64,000 nt of DNA from Methanobacteriota archaeon (GTDB taxonomy: Archaea > Methanobacteriota > Methanobacteria > Methanobacteriales > Methanobacteriaceae): contig JAEYPF010000003.1 in NCBI GenBank assembly GCA_023411115.1, positions 1 through 64,000 of the forward strand, read 5' to 3'. The position numbers and the translations under genes are program-made. The notes under the pieces were generated by a model. It was not told the origin of the DNA. It did no database searches and was given only the letters and a program-made list of their open reading frames with translations. This document shows positions 1 through 8,807 of the stretch, one piece after another (position 1 is the stretch's first letter; each line of letters opens with the position of its first letter).

Positions 1-6
1 TTCATT

Positions 7-127
7 GGTTCGGCGACCATAGCGGAGGGGATACACCTGGTCTCGTTTCGATCCCAGAAGTAAAGTCCTCCAGCGATTTGAACTGTACTATAATGTCTTT
101 TATGGGAACCTCAAGACGTTGCCGGCC
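7..127 (+). rRNA. rrf: 5S ribosomal RNA, copy 1
   Basis: 121-base 5S rRNA recognised from its characteristic internal sequence (CCCAGAAGTAAAGTCCTCC) and a closing helix I formed by the first and last ~11 bases (7-17 with 118-127, T10 bulged). It is followed 55 bases later by a second copy. Helix I differs between the copies by paired changes (C11:G124 here against T187:A300; A16:T119 against G192:C295), so both copies look functional. The 16S/23S genes are presumably upstream of the window. The exact termini are inferred from pairing. Confidence 0.93.
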
Positions 128-182
128 ATCTTCAACTCACAAATATTATTCTAACATTTATAATTAAATTATTTAATTCATT

Positions 183-303
183 GGTTTGGCGGCCACAGCG
201 GAGGGGTCACACCTGGTCTCGTTTCGATCCCAGAAGTAAAGTCCTCCAGCGATTTGAGTTGTACTATAATGTCTTTTATGGGAACCTCAAGACGCTGCCA
301 GCC
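183..303 (+). rRNA. rrf: 5S ribosomal RNA, copy 2
   Basis: Second tandem 5S rRNA, 121 bases, about 90% identical to copy 1. Most differences lie in the terminal helix and keep pairing (183-193 with 294-303). The spacer is AT-rich with no tRNA. Likely the last gene of an rRNA operon or a tandem 5S pair; no clear T-tract terminator is visible immediately after it. Confidence 0.93.
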
Positions 304-878
304 TTTCTACTTACTACTGAAAATTAATTCATTATATTAAAAATTCTTTTATTTGTAATAATTTCACGAAAGTGAGTATAAGGGTTAACTTATTTTAAAC
401 TAAGGTTTTGATTTTACAATATTTTTCATTAATAGCGAAGGCTATGAAAAATTACTGAAAGCCATCACAGGAATGTAAACTACGTCAGAATAATGAAGAA
501 TTCATCAGAGCATTAAAGCAGGTGAAAGCTGTACTGCAGGAAAATGAAATATGTGAATTCTTCATAAATCAAGATAATGTTGTTGATGTATGAAGTTTTG
601 AATAATGAAGATAATTATCTTGTTTATATTATTTGAAAATGGAATTTAAACTTCTGCCACCGCAAAAAATAATTTAGATTCTCATGAAATAATGGTCTTG
701 AATACTCTAAGATTTATCAATATGCTGCAACTGAACTATTCTTAAATCCCGGATAATGAAGATTATAGTGTATGATAGGTTGAAAAGACTTCAAGATATG
801 GGTTTGATAGTGAAGTCTGATAGGAAATATAAGTTGGGTTCTTTAGGGTTGGATTTTCTGGAATTGATTTAGCAAATT
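304..878 (+). pseudogene. Gene-poor spacer with two gene remnants
   Basis: No intact gene. Two decayed reading frames are visible on the plus strand. At about 472-592 a frame reads KLRQNNEEFIRALKQVKAVL and onward to a stop, without a start. At 756-873 a 38-codon frame beginning MKIIVYDRLKRLQDMGLIVK and ending in FLELI looks like the recognition helix and wing of a winged-helix regulator cut off from its N-terminus. Neither has a ribosome binding site. I read them as relics of genes lost next to the rRNA locus; the winged-helix reading is from sequence style only. Confidence 0.35.
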
Positions 879-1766
879 ATGATTTTTAATCTAGATAAAT
901 ATACGAGAGGAATTAAATTGAGTCCCGATCAATTTGAAATTTTACATGATAGATTAAAAGAAGAAAAGTTTAATATTTTCCAAAAAAGGAGAGAACTTAT
1001 AGATAGTTACTTGGATAAACAAGACACTAAATATGCCGATTCAATCGATAGAAATTTACTTTTAATTGGATTAGAAAATATGGACGAATGGAAAATATTA
1101 AAAAATGAATTGGGACAAGTGAATAAAGAACTAGATGATCTGTATCATAAGTATTTAGAAACTAAAAGTGAATGCATTCAAAAAAAGGATAAAATTATAG
1201 CTTTAAAGAGAAAATTTGGATGGTTAATTGACAATTGTCAAGTTTCTAAGGCTGCAAATTGTACTATTGGATACGCAAGACAATTTTATCCAACTAATAA
1301 TGGTTCAGTTAGACAGGTAAACAGGAAAAGGATAAGTTCTAAAATAAGAAAAGAAGTATTAAATAGGGATGAAAATTCATGCGTCATGTGTGATGCTGTT
1401 GATAACCTTCAAATTCATCATATTGTCCCTTTAGGGAATTCTTATTCAGAATTATTAGATAATATTGATAATTTAGCTACATTATGTAAAGAATGCCATT
1501 ATTTGGCTCATAATGGTAATTATTGGGGTTTAACGGCTTATGGTGGTTTTAAGGGAGGTTTCTGGGAATGGATTAAATATTCAGAAAAAATTCGAATGGA
1601 ATTCCTACTTAAGGATATTCATGGAGTTGGACCAGTGTTAATAAATAGAATTTATGAAAGATTTGGAACTTTAGAAAATTTAAAAAAATCTAATTTAAAT
1701 AATTTAATAGAAATTAAATCAATAAATGAAACTCTTGCAAGAAGAATTAAATCTAGATTAAGCTAA
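879..1766 (+). CDS. HNH endonuclease with C-terminal helix-hairpin-helix domain
   Basis: Predicted DNA nuclease, 295 residues. The N-terminal half is Lys/Glu-rich and probably coiled coil. A zinc-type HNH (beta-beta-alpha) module lies at about 165-215, with paired cysteines CVMC, the catalytic-type motif IHHIVPL and a second pair LCKEC followed by H. The C-terminal ~55 residues (DIHGVGPVLINRIYERFGTL onward) are a helix-hairpin-helix DNA-binding domain. It sits just upstream of a restriction-modification locus, with no shared operon (395-base gap). Family is confident from the motifs; the target is unknown. It could be a solitary restriction or homing-type nuclease. Confidence 0.8.
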   Translation: MIFNLDKYTRGIKLSPDQFEILHDRLKEEKFNIFQKRRELIDSYLDKQDTKYADSIDRNLLLIGLENMDEWKILKNELGQVNKELDDLYHKYLETKSECIQKKDKIIALKRKFGWLIDNCQVSKAANCTIGYARQFYPTNNGSVRQVNRKRISSKIRKEVLNRDENSCVMCDAVDNLQIHHIVPLGNSYSELLDNIDNLATLCKECHYLAHNGNYWGLTAYGGFKGGFWEWIKYSEKIRMEFLLKDIHGVGPVLINRIYERFGTLENLKKSNLNNLIEIKSINETLARRIKSRLS

Positions 1767-2170
1767 TATTGAAAAACATAATAAAGATATAATGACCTAC
1801 TTTTAATCATATTATTCATAAAATAATCTGAAATAAGGTAATGCATTAGAAATCAGTAGCATTGTTCATTTACAATGTAATATAGAAAAGAATATAAGAA
1901 AAAAAGCAATAATGATAGTAATAGAAAGATAATAGAAAAAATTTATCATAAAACTGTTAATTTTTAACAGTTTAAGAATTTGATGGTTAATTATTGAATG
2001 TAAGAATGAAAAATTTCTTAAAAAAGGTTTAATATACAGATTATCTAAATTATATTTTTAAATAATGATTTTCATAAATTTGAAGTATGCATAAATTTAT
2101 GAATGATAATAAAAGATAATCTATTTAAAATAATTACATTATCTAGTGCCATCATTAATCGGTGAAGACT
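1767..2170. other. AT-rich intergenic region
   Basis: About 400 very AT-rich bases with no gene-like frame. It must hold the promoter of the methyltransferase gene. The TGTACAT palindrome found at the two endonuclease promoters of this locus is absent here, so the methyltransferase appears to escape that control. Confidence 0.5.
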
Positions 2171-4237
2171 ATGAGATTTATAGGAAATAAGGTACTATTA
2201 GTTGAGGATATAAAGCGCTTTATAGGGGAAAATATTCCTGTAAATGACGATTTTGTATTTTGTGATATTTTCTCAGGTAGTGGCTCAGTTGCAAGATATT
2301 TTAAACAACATTATAAGATAATCTCTAATGATATAATGTTTTTCTCTTATATATTGCAAAAATCGACAATTGAACTTAATGAAATTCCAGATTTTTCTAT
2401 TTTAAAAAAGAAATTAGCCAAGAATTCACTTCATGAAATATTAAATTATTTAGAAACTAAATCACTTGAATTTTTACAAGAGGAATATAACATATATTCA
2501 AAAGACTTATTTATATATAATAATTATACACCCTCTGAAAATTGTGAAAGAATGTATTTTACCCAGGAAATTGGGAAAAGAATTGATATAATTAGAATTA
2601 TAATAGAACAATGGCTTACATGTGAATGGATAAATGATAATGAATACACTTACCTTTTAGCTCTATTAATTGAAACAGTTCCATATTATTCAAATATTAG
2701 TGGAGTTTATGCTGCTTATTTAAAACATTGGGATCCAAGGGCCTTAAAGAGATTTAAATTTGCAGGGTTAGATATTAAAAATAATCATCGTGAAAATATA
2801 TGTTATAATGAAGATTCTCACTCATTGATTAGAAAAATTGAAGGAGACATATTATACATTGATCCTCCATATAATCACCGGCAATATCCTCCAAACTATC
2901 ATATATTAGAAACTGTAGCTAAATATGATTACCCGGAAATTAATGGAGTTTCTGGTATGAGGGATTATTCTAATCAGATTTCTAAATTTTGCCGAAAAAG
3001 AGAAGTCAAATATGCATTAGATGATCTGATAAAAAATGCTCAATTTCAATATATTATAATGAGTTATAGTACTGATGGGATTTTAGATGCTGAAGAGATA
3101 GAAGAGATATTCAAAAAATATGGGGTTGAAGGAACCTTTAACATGGCCAGTCCCATTAAGTATCGTAAATATAAAAGTAAATTAAAACAAAAAAAGAAAG
3201 ATTTACATGAATTATTATTTTTTGTTGAAAAAGAAACAAAAAGATCTAAAGACCATAATGAAGTTAGAAATATCATAAAAAAAAGCAAAAGAAAACCTTT
3301 TCCAGTGCAATCAACTTTTAATATTGATGGAAATGCTTCAGTTTTTGTCTATAATCATCCATCAGAACAAAAAAATTTCTTAAAATGTCCTTTTAATTAT
3401 ATTGGAGGTAAACATAAAATATTACCTCAACTCTATGAAGCCTTTCCCGATAATATTTCTACTTTTGTAGATGTTTTTGGTGGAGGATTTAATGTAGGAA
3501 TAAATGTGGATGCAGAAAAAATAATTTATAACGATCAATTGACACCATTAGTTGATCTTTTCAAATATTTTCAAACAACTACTTATGAAGATACGATTAA
3601 CTATATTGAGTCAACCATTGAAGAATATGGCATTAAAAAACATGAAAAAGATGGATTTTTAGAATTTAGAGATAAATATAATGCCAATGAAATAAAAAAT
3701 CCTTTAGATTTATATGTATTAATCTGTTTTTCTTTTAATTATCAGATAAGATTCAATAATTCGGGTGAATATAATTGTCCGCATGGGACAAATAGAAGTA
3801 GCTTCACTCCAAATATGAAAGAACGTCTAAAAGACTTTATAGAATTAATACATGGTAAAAATATAGAATTTTACAATTCCGATTTTACTAAACTAGATTA
3901 TTCCCAATTAGATAATAATTCTTTAGTCTATTGTGATCCTCCATACTTAATTACTACTGGCAGTTACAATGATGGTAATCGTGGCTTTAAAAACTGGACA
4001 ATAAAAGAAGAGAAAGAATTATTAGAATTGCTAAATGATCTGGATGCTAAAGGCATACATTTTGCCTTATCTAATGTAACAATACATGATGGTAAAGAAA
4101 ATAAACTACTTATTGACTGGATAAATAAAAACAATTACAGAGCCATTGATATAAGTTCAGATTATTCTAATTCAAATTACCAGAAAAATAAAAAGGATAT
4201 AAAGAAAAATAAAGAAGTTTTAGTGGTCAACTACTAA
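2171..4237 (+). CDS. Two-domain adenine-N6 DNA methyltransferase (D12 class, FokI-methylase-like)
   Basis: Predicted modification enzyme that transfers methyl groups from S-adenosylmethionine to adenine in DNA. It carries two complete D12-class domains in one chain. The first has the opening MRFIGNK, AdoMet motif DIFSGSGSVARYFK and catalytic DPPYN (about residue 231). The second has NYIGGKHKILPQL, DVFGGGFNVG and catalytic DPPY (about residue 589). This matches M.FokI, where each domain methylates one strand of an asymmetric site, so the locus is probably Type IIS. The start is taken at ATG 2171, five bases after GGTGA; an in-frame GTG at 2162 is possible. Its last 18 bases overlap the end of the convergent endonuclease gene. 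Confidence 0.88.
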   Translation: MRFIGNKVLLVEDIKRFIGENIPVNDDFVFCDIFSGSGSVARYFKQHYKIISNDIMFFSYILQKSTIELNEIPDFSILKKKLAKNSLHEILNYLETKSLEFLQEEYNIYSKDLFIYNNYTPSENCERMYFTQEIGKRIDIIRIIIEQWLTCEWINDNEYTYLLALLIETVPYYSNISGVYAAYLKHWDPRALKRFKFAGLDIKNNHRENICYNEDSHSLIRKIEGDILYIDPPYNHRQYPPNYHILETVAKYDYPEINGVSGMRDYSNQISKFCRKREVKYALDDLIKNAQFQYIIMSYSTDGILDAEEIEEIFKKYGVEGTFNMASPIKYRKYKSKLKQKKKDLHELLFFVEKETKRSKDHNEVRNIIKKSKRKPFPVQSTFNIDGNASVFVYNHPSEQKNFLKCPFNYIGGKHKILPQLYEAFPDNISTFVDVFGGGFNVGINVDAEKIIYNDQLTPLVDLFKYFQTTTYEDTINYIESTIEEYGIKKHEKDGFLEFRDKYNANEIKNPLDLYVLICFSFNYQIRFNNSGEYNCPHGTNRSSFTPNMKERLKDFIELIHGKNIEFYNSDFTKLDYSQLDNNSLVYCDPPYLITTGSYNDGNRGFKNWTIKEEKELLELLNDLDAKGIHFALSNVTIHDGKENKLLIDWINKNNYRAIDISSDYSNSNYQKNKKDIKKNKEVLVVNY

Positions 4238-5641
4238 TTCTGCACTGTTTTTTAAAAGTTCATGATAATCTTTCAAGAGTTCTTCATTGTCTTTAAAAAG
4301 TCTTTTTACCCAACTAGGAGCTCTTTCATTTATAATGAAGCTACCATCTGTATTTAAATGAATTAGTACTTTAGGATTTAAATCTTTACTATATACATCT
4401 TTTCCAAATGTTGTGATCCATCTTGAAATAGAGCAATCGGGATATTCTGGAATTATATGTTCTTTTTCAATTGGATCATAAGTTTCTAATTCTTCCAATC
4501 CTTGTTTTAATTTTAAAGATTTTTTACCTTCTATAACTAATATTTCCTTGGTTTTATTATTTAAGAGAATTAAATCAGGAATATTAAGCTTTTTACCCTT
4601 TTTGTCGTTTTTCGGTAAAGCTTTTCCTTTACCATTTTTTAAATAGAAATAACCACGTTCACAGCCAGCATGATTTTCATATATACTTTTTACATTCTCA
4701 TTATTCACAGCTAATAGATGTAAAAAAATTGTACCAATTTTTTCAGATTTCTTCTCATAATGCCAATATTTTTCAGGAAGATTATGGGAACCATCAAAAT
4801 TTAATCCTTCAAATTCAATTTTTAGACATTTTGCAATATGTAAAAATTTATTGCCCTTTGGATTATCAACATGTTTTTGTTTTAAGCCGTGTTGTGTTAT
4901 TACTATTCTACCATTCCAACCTAAAACTCTTAAAGTTTTAGCAATTGAAGATAAGCTGCCCATATTGGGGTCATGACCCATATACCCGTTCTTATATAAT
5001 CTACCAGAAATTTCTATTACATTATCTTTTTTAGTAATCATGATTCGAACATTACTTTCAGGCGGTGCTGGCATATTGTTCTTAAATTCTATAAGTTCAT
5101 TTTTATCATTAAAACGCTTGAAATGTTGATTACATTTTCCAAGTATCTTGATATCTTGGGTTAAAAGCATATTAGTTCCAAATACACTAGTATTAGATGG
5201 TTGGCGTTTATCTTCACCTTCAATATTATATAACATATATTTTGGAACATCAGGATAAAAAATATCGGCATATGGAAATTTTAAGCTACGTTGATATACG
5301 CCAGTGTTTCGAGATTCTTTATCACTGGTTTTAGTTTCTTCAACCATGAGGGTTAAATTATTCTTTGATCCCTCTTTTGGAGGGTTAGGTTGTTCAAATA
5401 CAAGATAATCAACAAAACTAGATTTACCTGAAGCGCTTGATAATATTATCTCGCCAATGCCTTCAATTTTTATACCAGTTATATATGAATCAAATGAATA
5501 TTTTCCATTTTTTATCTCAGGAATTATCTTAACATCAGTTATTTCTATATTTTTATTAGTTTTTCTACAATACTCTTCCAAAATTTCTATAATTACTTTG
5601 GGTTTTGCTCTTTCTTCAGTTAAAATGTAAAGATTGTCTAT
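4220..5641 (-). CDS. Putative restriction endonuclease, PD-(D/E)XK type, paralog 1 (apparent AUA start)
   Basis: Probable endonuclease partner of the two-domain methyltransferase; I do not recognise the exact family. The C-terminal third has PDLILLN followed by LVIEGKK, a classical PD-(D/E)XK core. An N-terminal VDYLVFEQ followed by VEETKT is a second D...ExK-like pair. It is closely similar throughout to the next gene. The usual starts give a protein from TTG 5581, but the 20 codons upstream (ending KPKVIIEI) match the paralog's N-terminus almost exactly, and a GGGGGAG ribosome site precedes codon ATA at 5641, where the paralog has ATG. I therefore annotate 5641 as the start (473 aa). Confidence 0.7.
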   Translation of the reverse strand: MDNLYILTEERAKPKVIIEILEEYCRKTNKNIEITDVKIIPEIKNGKYSFDSYITGIKIEGIGEIILSSASGKSSFVDYLVFEQPNPPKEGSKNNLTLMVEETKTSDKESRNTGVYQRSLKFPYADIFYPDVPKYMLYNIEGEDKRQPSNTSVFGTNMLLTQDIKILGKCNQHFKRFNDKNELIEFKNNMPAPPESNVRIMITKKDNVIEISGRLYKNGYMGHDPNMGSLSSIAKTLRVLGWNGRIVITQHGLKQKHVDNPKGNKFLHIAKCLKIEFEGLNFDGSHNLPEKYWHYEKKSEKIGTIFLHLLAVNNENVKSIYENHAGCERGYFYLKNGKGKALPKNDKKGKKLNIPDLILLNNKTKEILVIEGKKSLKLKQGLEELETYDPIEKEHIIPEYPDCSISRWITTFGKDVYSKDLNPKVLIHLNTDGSFIINERAPSWVKRLFKDNEELLKDYHELLKNSAELVVDH

Positions 5642-5683
5642 ATAACTCCCCCAAAGTTAATAGTTTATAAATTAAGAAAAAGA

Positions 5684-5706
5684 TTAATGTACATAATGTA
5701 CATTAA
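5684..5706. promoter_or_regulatory. Perfect 23-base palindromic operator
   Basis: TTAATGTACAT, a central A, then the exact reverse complement. It lies about 45 bases upstream of the paralog-1 endonuclease start, at the expected position of the archaeal promoter elements. The same sequence recurs in the promoter region at 7265-7302 between paralog 2 and the small AbrB-like gene. Likely the binding site of that regulator (inference). Confidence 0.7.
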
Positions 5707-5752
5707 ATGCGTATTCAATTAAAACAACTCTCATTCAGAATATTAGTAAAAT

Positions 5753-5800
5753 AATAAGAATTTAAAGAGAAATAAAAAAGTTTTAATGGTTAACTATTAA
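5753..5800 (+). pseudogene. Relic of a second methyltransferase gene 3' end
   Basis: A plus-strand frame reads NKNLKRNKKVLMVNY and stops, matching the last residues of the intact methyltransferase (KNKKDIKKNKEVLVVNY) in sequence and in how it overlaps the tail of the convergent endonuclease gene by 18 bases. Stops lie just upstream. It indicates that the two endonuclease genes arose by duplication of a methyltransferase-endonuclease convergent unit, after which the second methyltransferase was lost. Confidence 0.65.
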
Positions 5801-7222
5801 TTTTTCACCATCTTTTAAAAGTTCTTTGGGATCTTCTAAAATTTGAGTATTATCTTTAAAAAGTTCTTTTATCCAATTCGGAGCATTTTCATTCACATAA
5901 AAACTACCATCTGTATTTAAATGCATTAATACCTTAGAATTTAGTTTACCATAGTATATATCTTCTCCAAATGTAGTAACCCATCTTGAAATAGAATAAT
6001 TAGGATACCTTGGGATAATGTATTCTTTTTCAATTGGATCATAGTTTTTTATTTCTCTTAATCCATCATCTAATGTTGAAGACTTTTTACCTTCTATAAC
6101 TAATATTTCTTCAGTATCATTATTCATGAGAATTAAGTCTGGAATACGAAGTTCTAAACCATTTGTATCCTTTTTAGGTAAAGCAATTCCTTTACCATTT
6201 TTTAAATAGAAATAACCTCGTTCACAGCCAGCATGATTTTCATATATACTTTTTACACTATCATCTAGATTTACAGCTAATAAGTGTAAAAATATTGTAC
6301 CGATTTTTTCAGAACTTTTCTCGTAATACCAATACGTTGTAGGGATATTTTTAGAAATATCAAAAGTTATTCCTTCAAGATGTACATCTAAATGTGTAGC
6401 GATATTTAAAAACTTATTACCCCGTGTTCTATCAATATATTCTTGCTTAACCCCATGATGTGTTATAATTATCTTACCCTTCCAATCTAAAACTCTCAAA
6501 GTCTTTGCAATTGAGGATAGACAGCCCATATTTGGATCATGAGCAATATTACCTGCATTTTTAGGTTTAGACAGTCTACCTGAAATTGTTATTATATCCT
6601 CATTTATAGTAATATTAACTGGGACATTACCTCTTGGTGGAGGTCTCATACTATCTTTAAACGCTATAACTTCATCAATATCATCGAATTCTTTAAAATG
6701 TTCAATATCTTTACCAGTTACTCCTACTTTTTGATTTAGAAGCATATTTGTCCCAAATAAACATGTTTTTGTAGGCTTTTGATGTTCTCCTTCAATATTA
6801 TATAACATATATTTCTTTACATCAGGATAGAAAACATCAGCATATACAAATTTTAAGCTACGTTGATAAACACCTGTATTTCGAGATTCTTTATCACTGG
6901 TTTTAGTTTCTTCAATCATAAGAACTAAATTATTTTGATTGTCATTATTTTTTTCAGGAAGGCTAGATTGCTCAAATACAAGATAATCAACAAAACTAGA
7001 TTTACCTGAAGCACTAGACAATATAATTTGTTCAATATCTTCAATTTTGACTCCCTTTAAGTATGAATTAAAAGAATGTTTTTGATTGTTTATTTCTGGA
7101 ATTATTTTAACGTCGCCTATTATTTCCATATTTTTATTGAATTCATTACAATATATTTTCAAAATCTCAATGATAACTTTAGGTTTTGCTCTTTCTTCAG
7201 TTAATAAGTACAGGTTCTCCAT
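5783..7222 (-). CDS. Putative restriction endonuclease, PD-(D/E)XK type, paralog 2
   Basis: 479-residue paralog of the neighbouring gene, starting MENLYLLTEERAKPKVIIEI with a GGGGGAG ribosome site. Candidate catalytic core: P361-D362, then E377-G-K379 after strand LILMNNDTEEILVIEGKK; a second D79...E105-T-K107 pair lies near the N-terminus in a region nearly identical between the paralogs (SASGKSSFVDYLVFEQ). Two similar subunits are what a heterodimeric enzyme cutting an asymmetric site would need, but one may instead be a variant with different specificity. Its promoter carries the TGTACAT operator. The link to restriction rests on context and the PD-(D/E)XK motif. Confidence 0.72.
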   Translation of the reverse strand: MENLYLLTEERAKPKVIIEILKIYCNEFNKNMEIIGDVKIIPEINNQKHSFNSYLKGVKIEDIEQIILSSASGKSSFVDYLVFEQSSLPEKNNDNQNNLVLMIEETKTSDKESRNTGVYQRSLKFVYADVFYPDVKKYMLYNIEGEHQKPTKTCLFGTNMLLNQKVGVTGKDIEHFKEFDDIDEVIAFKDSMRPPPRGNVPVNITINEDIITISGRLSKPKNAGNIAHDPNMGCLSSIAKTLRVLDWKGKIIITHHGVKQEYIDRTRGNKFLNIATHLDVHLEGITFDISKNIPTTYWYYEKSSEKIGTIFLHLLAVNLDDSVKSIYENHAGCERGYFYLKNGKGIALPKKDTNGLELRIPDLILMNNDTEEILVIEGKKSSTLDDGLREIKNYDPIEKEYIIPRYPNYSISRWVTTFGEDIYYGKLNSKVLMHLNTDGSFYVNENAPNWIKELFKDNTQILEDPKELLKDGEKLIVNH

Positions 7223-7264
7223 ATAACTCCCCCAAAGTTATTATTTAATTAATTAAGAAAAAGT

Positions 7265-7302
7265 TTAATGTACATAATGTACACAAAACGTTTAATGTAC
7301 AT
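7265..7302. promoter_or_regulatory. Operator cluster at divergent promoter
   Basis: A near-perfect copy of the 5684-5706 palindrome (TTAATGTACAT-A-ATGTACACAAA, 7265-7287) followed by one more half-site TTAATGTACAT at 7292-7302, 27 bases from the first half. It sits between the endonuclease paralog 2 start (7222, minus) and the AbrB-like gene start (7320, plus). One regulator bound here could repress both directions. Confidence 0.68.
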
Positions 7303-7319
7303 GAAAATAACTTTAATTA

Positions 7320-7502
7320 ATGAAAACTTATACTGTTAAAGCAAGGGAAAGACATGGAACTAATTCATTAGACATTACATTACCTGCTGAACTTAAAAAG
7401 AAATATGGAATTAGTAAGGGTGATATTTTCAAAATAGATGTTACTAACGAAGATAATATTTTAAAATTCACTTACACATTAATATTTAAAAATAAGAAAT
7501 GA
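7320..7502 (+). CDS. AbrB/MazE-like DNA-binding regulator
   Basis: 60-residue swapped-hairpin (SpoVT/AbrB) domain: ITLPAELKKKYGISKGDIFKI is the family signature (strand, PxxL helix, 'GxSKGD' turn, strand). Proteins of this size are dimeric DNA-binding regulators or antitoxins. There is no toxin gene after it. It is divergent from endonuclease paralog 2, and its own start lies 17 bases from the last TGTACAT half-site, so it probably controls the endonuclease genes and itself, in the way a controller protein does in bacterial R-M systems (inference). No ribosome site is evident; possibly leaderless. Confidence 0.75.
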   Translation: MKTYTVKARERHGTNSLDITLPAELKKKYGISKGDIFKIDVTNEDNILKFTYTLIFKNKK

Positions 7503-7688
7503 TTTCAGGTATTACATTTATTGAACGATTTTATTGTTTTTATTAGTTTTTATTAAGTTCAAAATTAAGGATTACTAGATTTAATTTTAATATTTGTACT
7601 TAATTTCGATGATTAAAGTAGTTGGATGTTAAAACATTAATAACAGAAAGATTAAAAATATAAATATAATTATGGATGGGGAATTTAA

Positions 7689-8207
7689 ATGAAAAAAATA
7701 ACTAAATGCCTAAATGAATGGAATGCTATTATAGAAGCCTTAGGAACTGGAAGACAAACTATATTAATTAGAAGATCGACAACTAATCTTCCGGGATTTC
7801 TTTTATATCCCACTATTAGTTATACTAGTAATGAAAATTTCTTAGAACCATTTAAGCCCGAATTCAAGGAATTTGTCAAAGAAAATGCATTACCAAAAGA
7901 AGAGGGCAATAAAAAACTTGTTAAATATTATGCTAAAGTAGAAGATGTATTTGAATATCCATATGCTCGTATTGGAACTCTTAATAAGTATCATATCTGG
8001 ACAAAAGAAAATGTCAAATCTTATTTAAGAAGTAAAAATGCTAAAGTTTGGCTTTTACGTGTTTATAAATTAAAAAAACCGGTCATGACTGGAAGAAGTG
8101 ATGCTATTGTTTATGCAAATGTTTTTGACGAGATTTCACTTGATGGTATGAAACCAGTTATTTCTGATAATGAATTTACTAAGCTTAAAAATAAAATGAA
8201 AAAATAA
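7689..8207 (+). CDS. DUF1802 family protein, copy 1
   Basis: 172 residues, beginning LNEWNAIIEALGTGRQTILI, the DUF1802 opening, with FLLYPTISY following. Function unknown for the family. A convergent paralog (8252-8785) shares the same architecture, including KSYL and VWLLRVYKL segments. Ribosome site ATGGGGAA precedes ATG 7689. DUF1802 genes are often found beside restriction genes; here the restriction locus is directly upstream, so a role in defence or modified-DNA sensing is possible but unproven. Confidence 0.72.
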   Translation: MKKITKCLNEWNAIIEALGTGRQTILIRRSTTNLPGFLLYPTISYTSNENFLEPFKPEFKEFVKENALPKEEGNKKLVKYYAKVEDVFEYPYARIGTLNKYHIWTKENVKSYLRSKNAKVWLLRVYKLKKPVMTGRSDAIVYANVFDEISLDGMKPVISDNEFTKLKNKMKK

Positions 8208-8251
8208 GATAAATAAATTTTATTATTTAAGTTATATTCCTAGTATATTCT

Positions 8252-8785
8252 TTAATCTAATATCATTTTGCCTTTTTTACTAATTTCATTAACTATTTTA
8301 GCAAAATCTTTATCATTTATCACGGGTTTAATACCTTCTAATGATATTCCTTTCTCTAGATTAGCGAATGTCATGGCACGAGTTGGCTCTGCCATATATG
8401 GTTCTTTTAATTTATAAACCCTTAATATCCATACATGGGCTTGTATACTACCTAAATAGGATTTAACATGTTCTGGAGTCCATATATAGTATTTTTTTAA
8501 AGATCCAATTCGTGTTGCAGGTAGTTTGATAAAATTTTCAGCTGTTGCAAAATATTTTATTTCTGTTTTATCGTTTTCTTTTTTTGGTAATGAATGCTCT
8601 TCTACAAATTTTTGGTATTTGGGATTAAATTGGTCTAAATATTTGTTATTTTGAGTATATCTTACACTGGGGTATAATAGAAACTCAGGTATAGTTGTAA
8701 AAACTTTTCTTATTAAGATAGTCTGCAAACCATTCCCTAATGCTTCGACAGTTGCATTCCATTCTTTGAGACTTTTATTTACCAT
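8252..8785 (-). CDS. DUF1802 family protein, copy 2
   Basis: 177 residues from ATG 8785 (MVNKSLKEWNATVEALGNGL); an ATG nine bases upstream touches the GGGGG ribosome site and is less likely. Paralog of the convergent copy 1, from which it is separated by about 45 bases. It lies 22 bases downstream of the DUF365 gene, so the two are probably co-transcribed. Function unknown. Confidence 0.72.
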   Translation of the reverse strand: MVNKSLKEWNATVEALGNGLQTILIRKVFTTIPEFLLYPSVRYTQNNKYLDQFNPKYQKFVEEHSLPKKENDKTEIKYFATAENFIKLPATRIGSLKKYYIWTPEHVKSYLGSIQAHVWILRVYKLKEPYMAEPTRAMTFANLEKGISLEGIKPVINDKDFAKIVNEISKKGKMILD

Positions 8786-8807
8786 AAAAAACATCCCCCT
8801 TTAAATT

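Noticed and set aside
1..900. tRNA genes next to the 5S genes
   Set aside because: No cloverleaf or T-arm consensus seen in the spacers.
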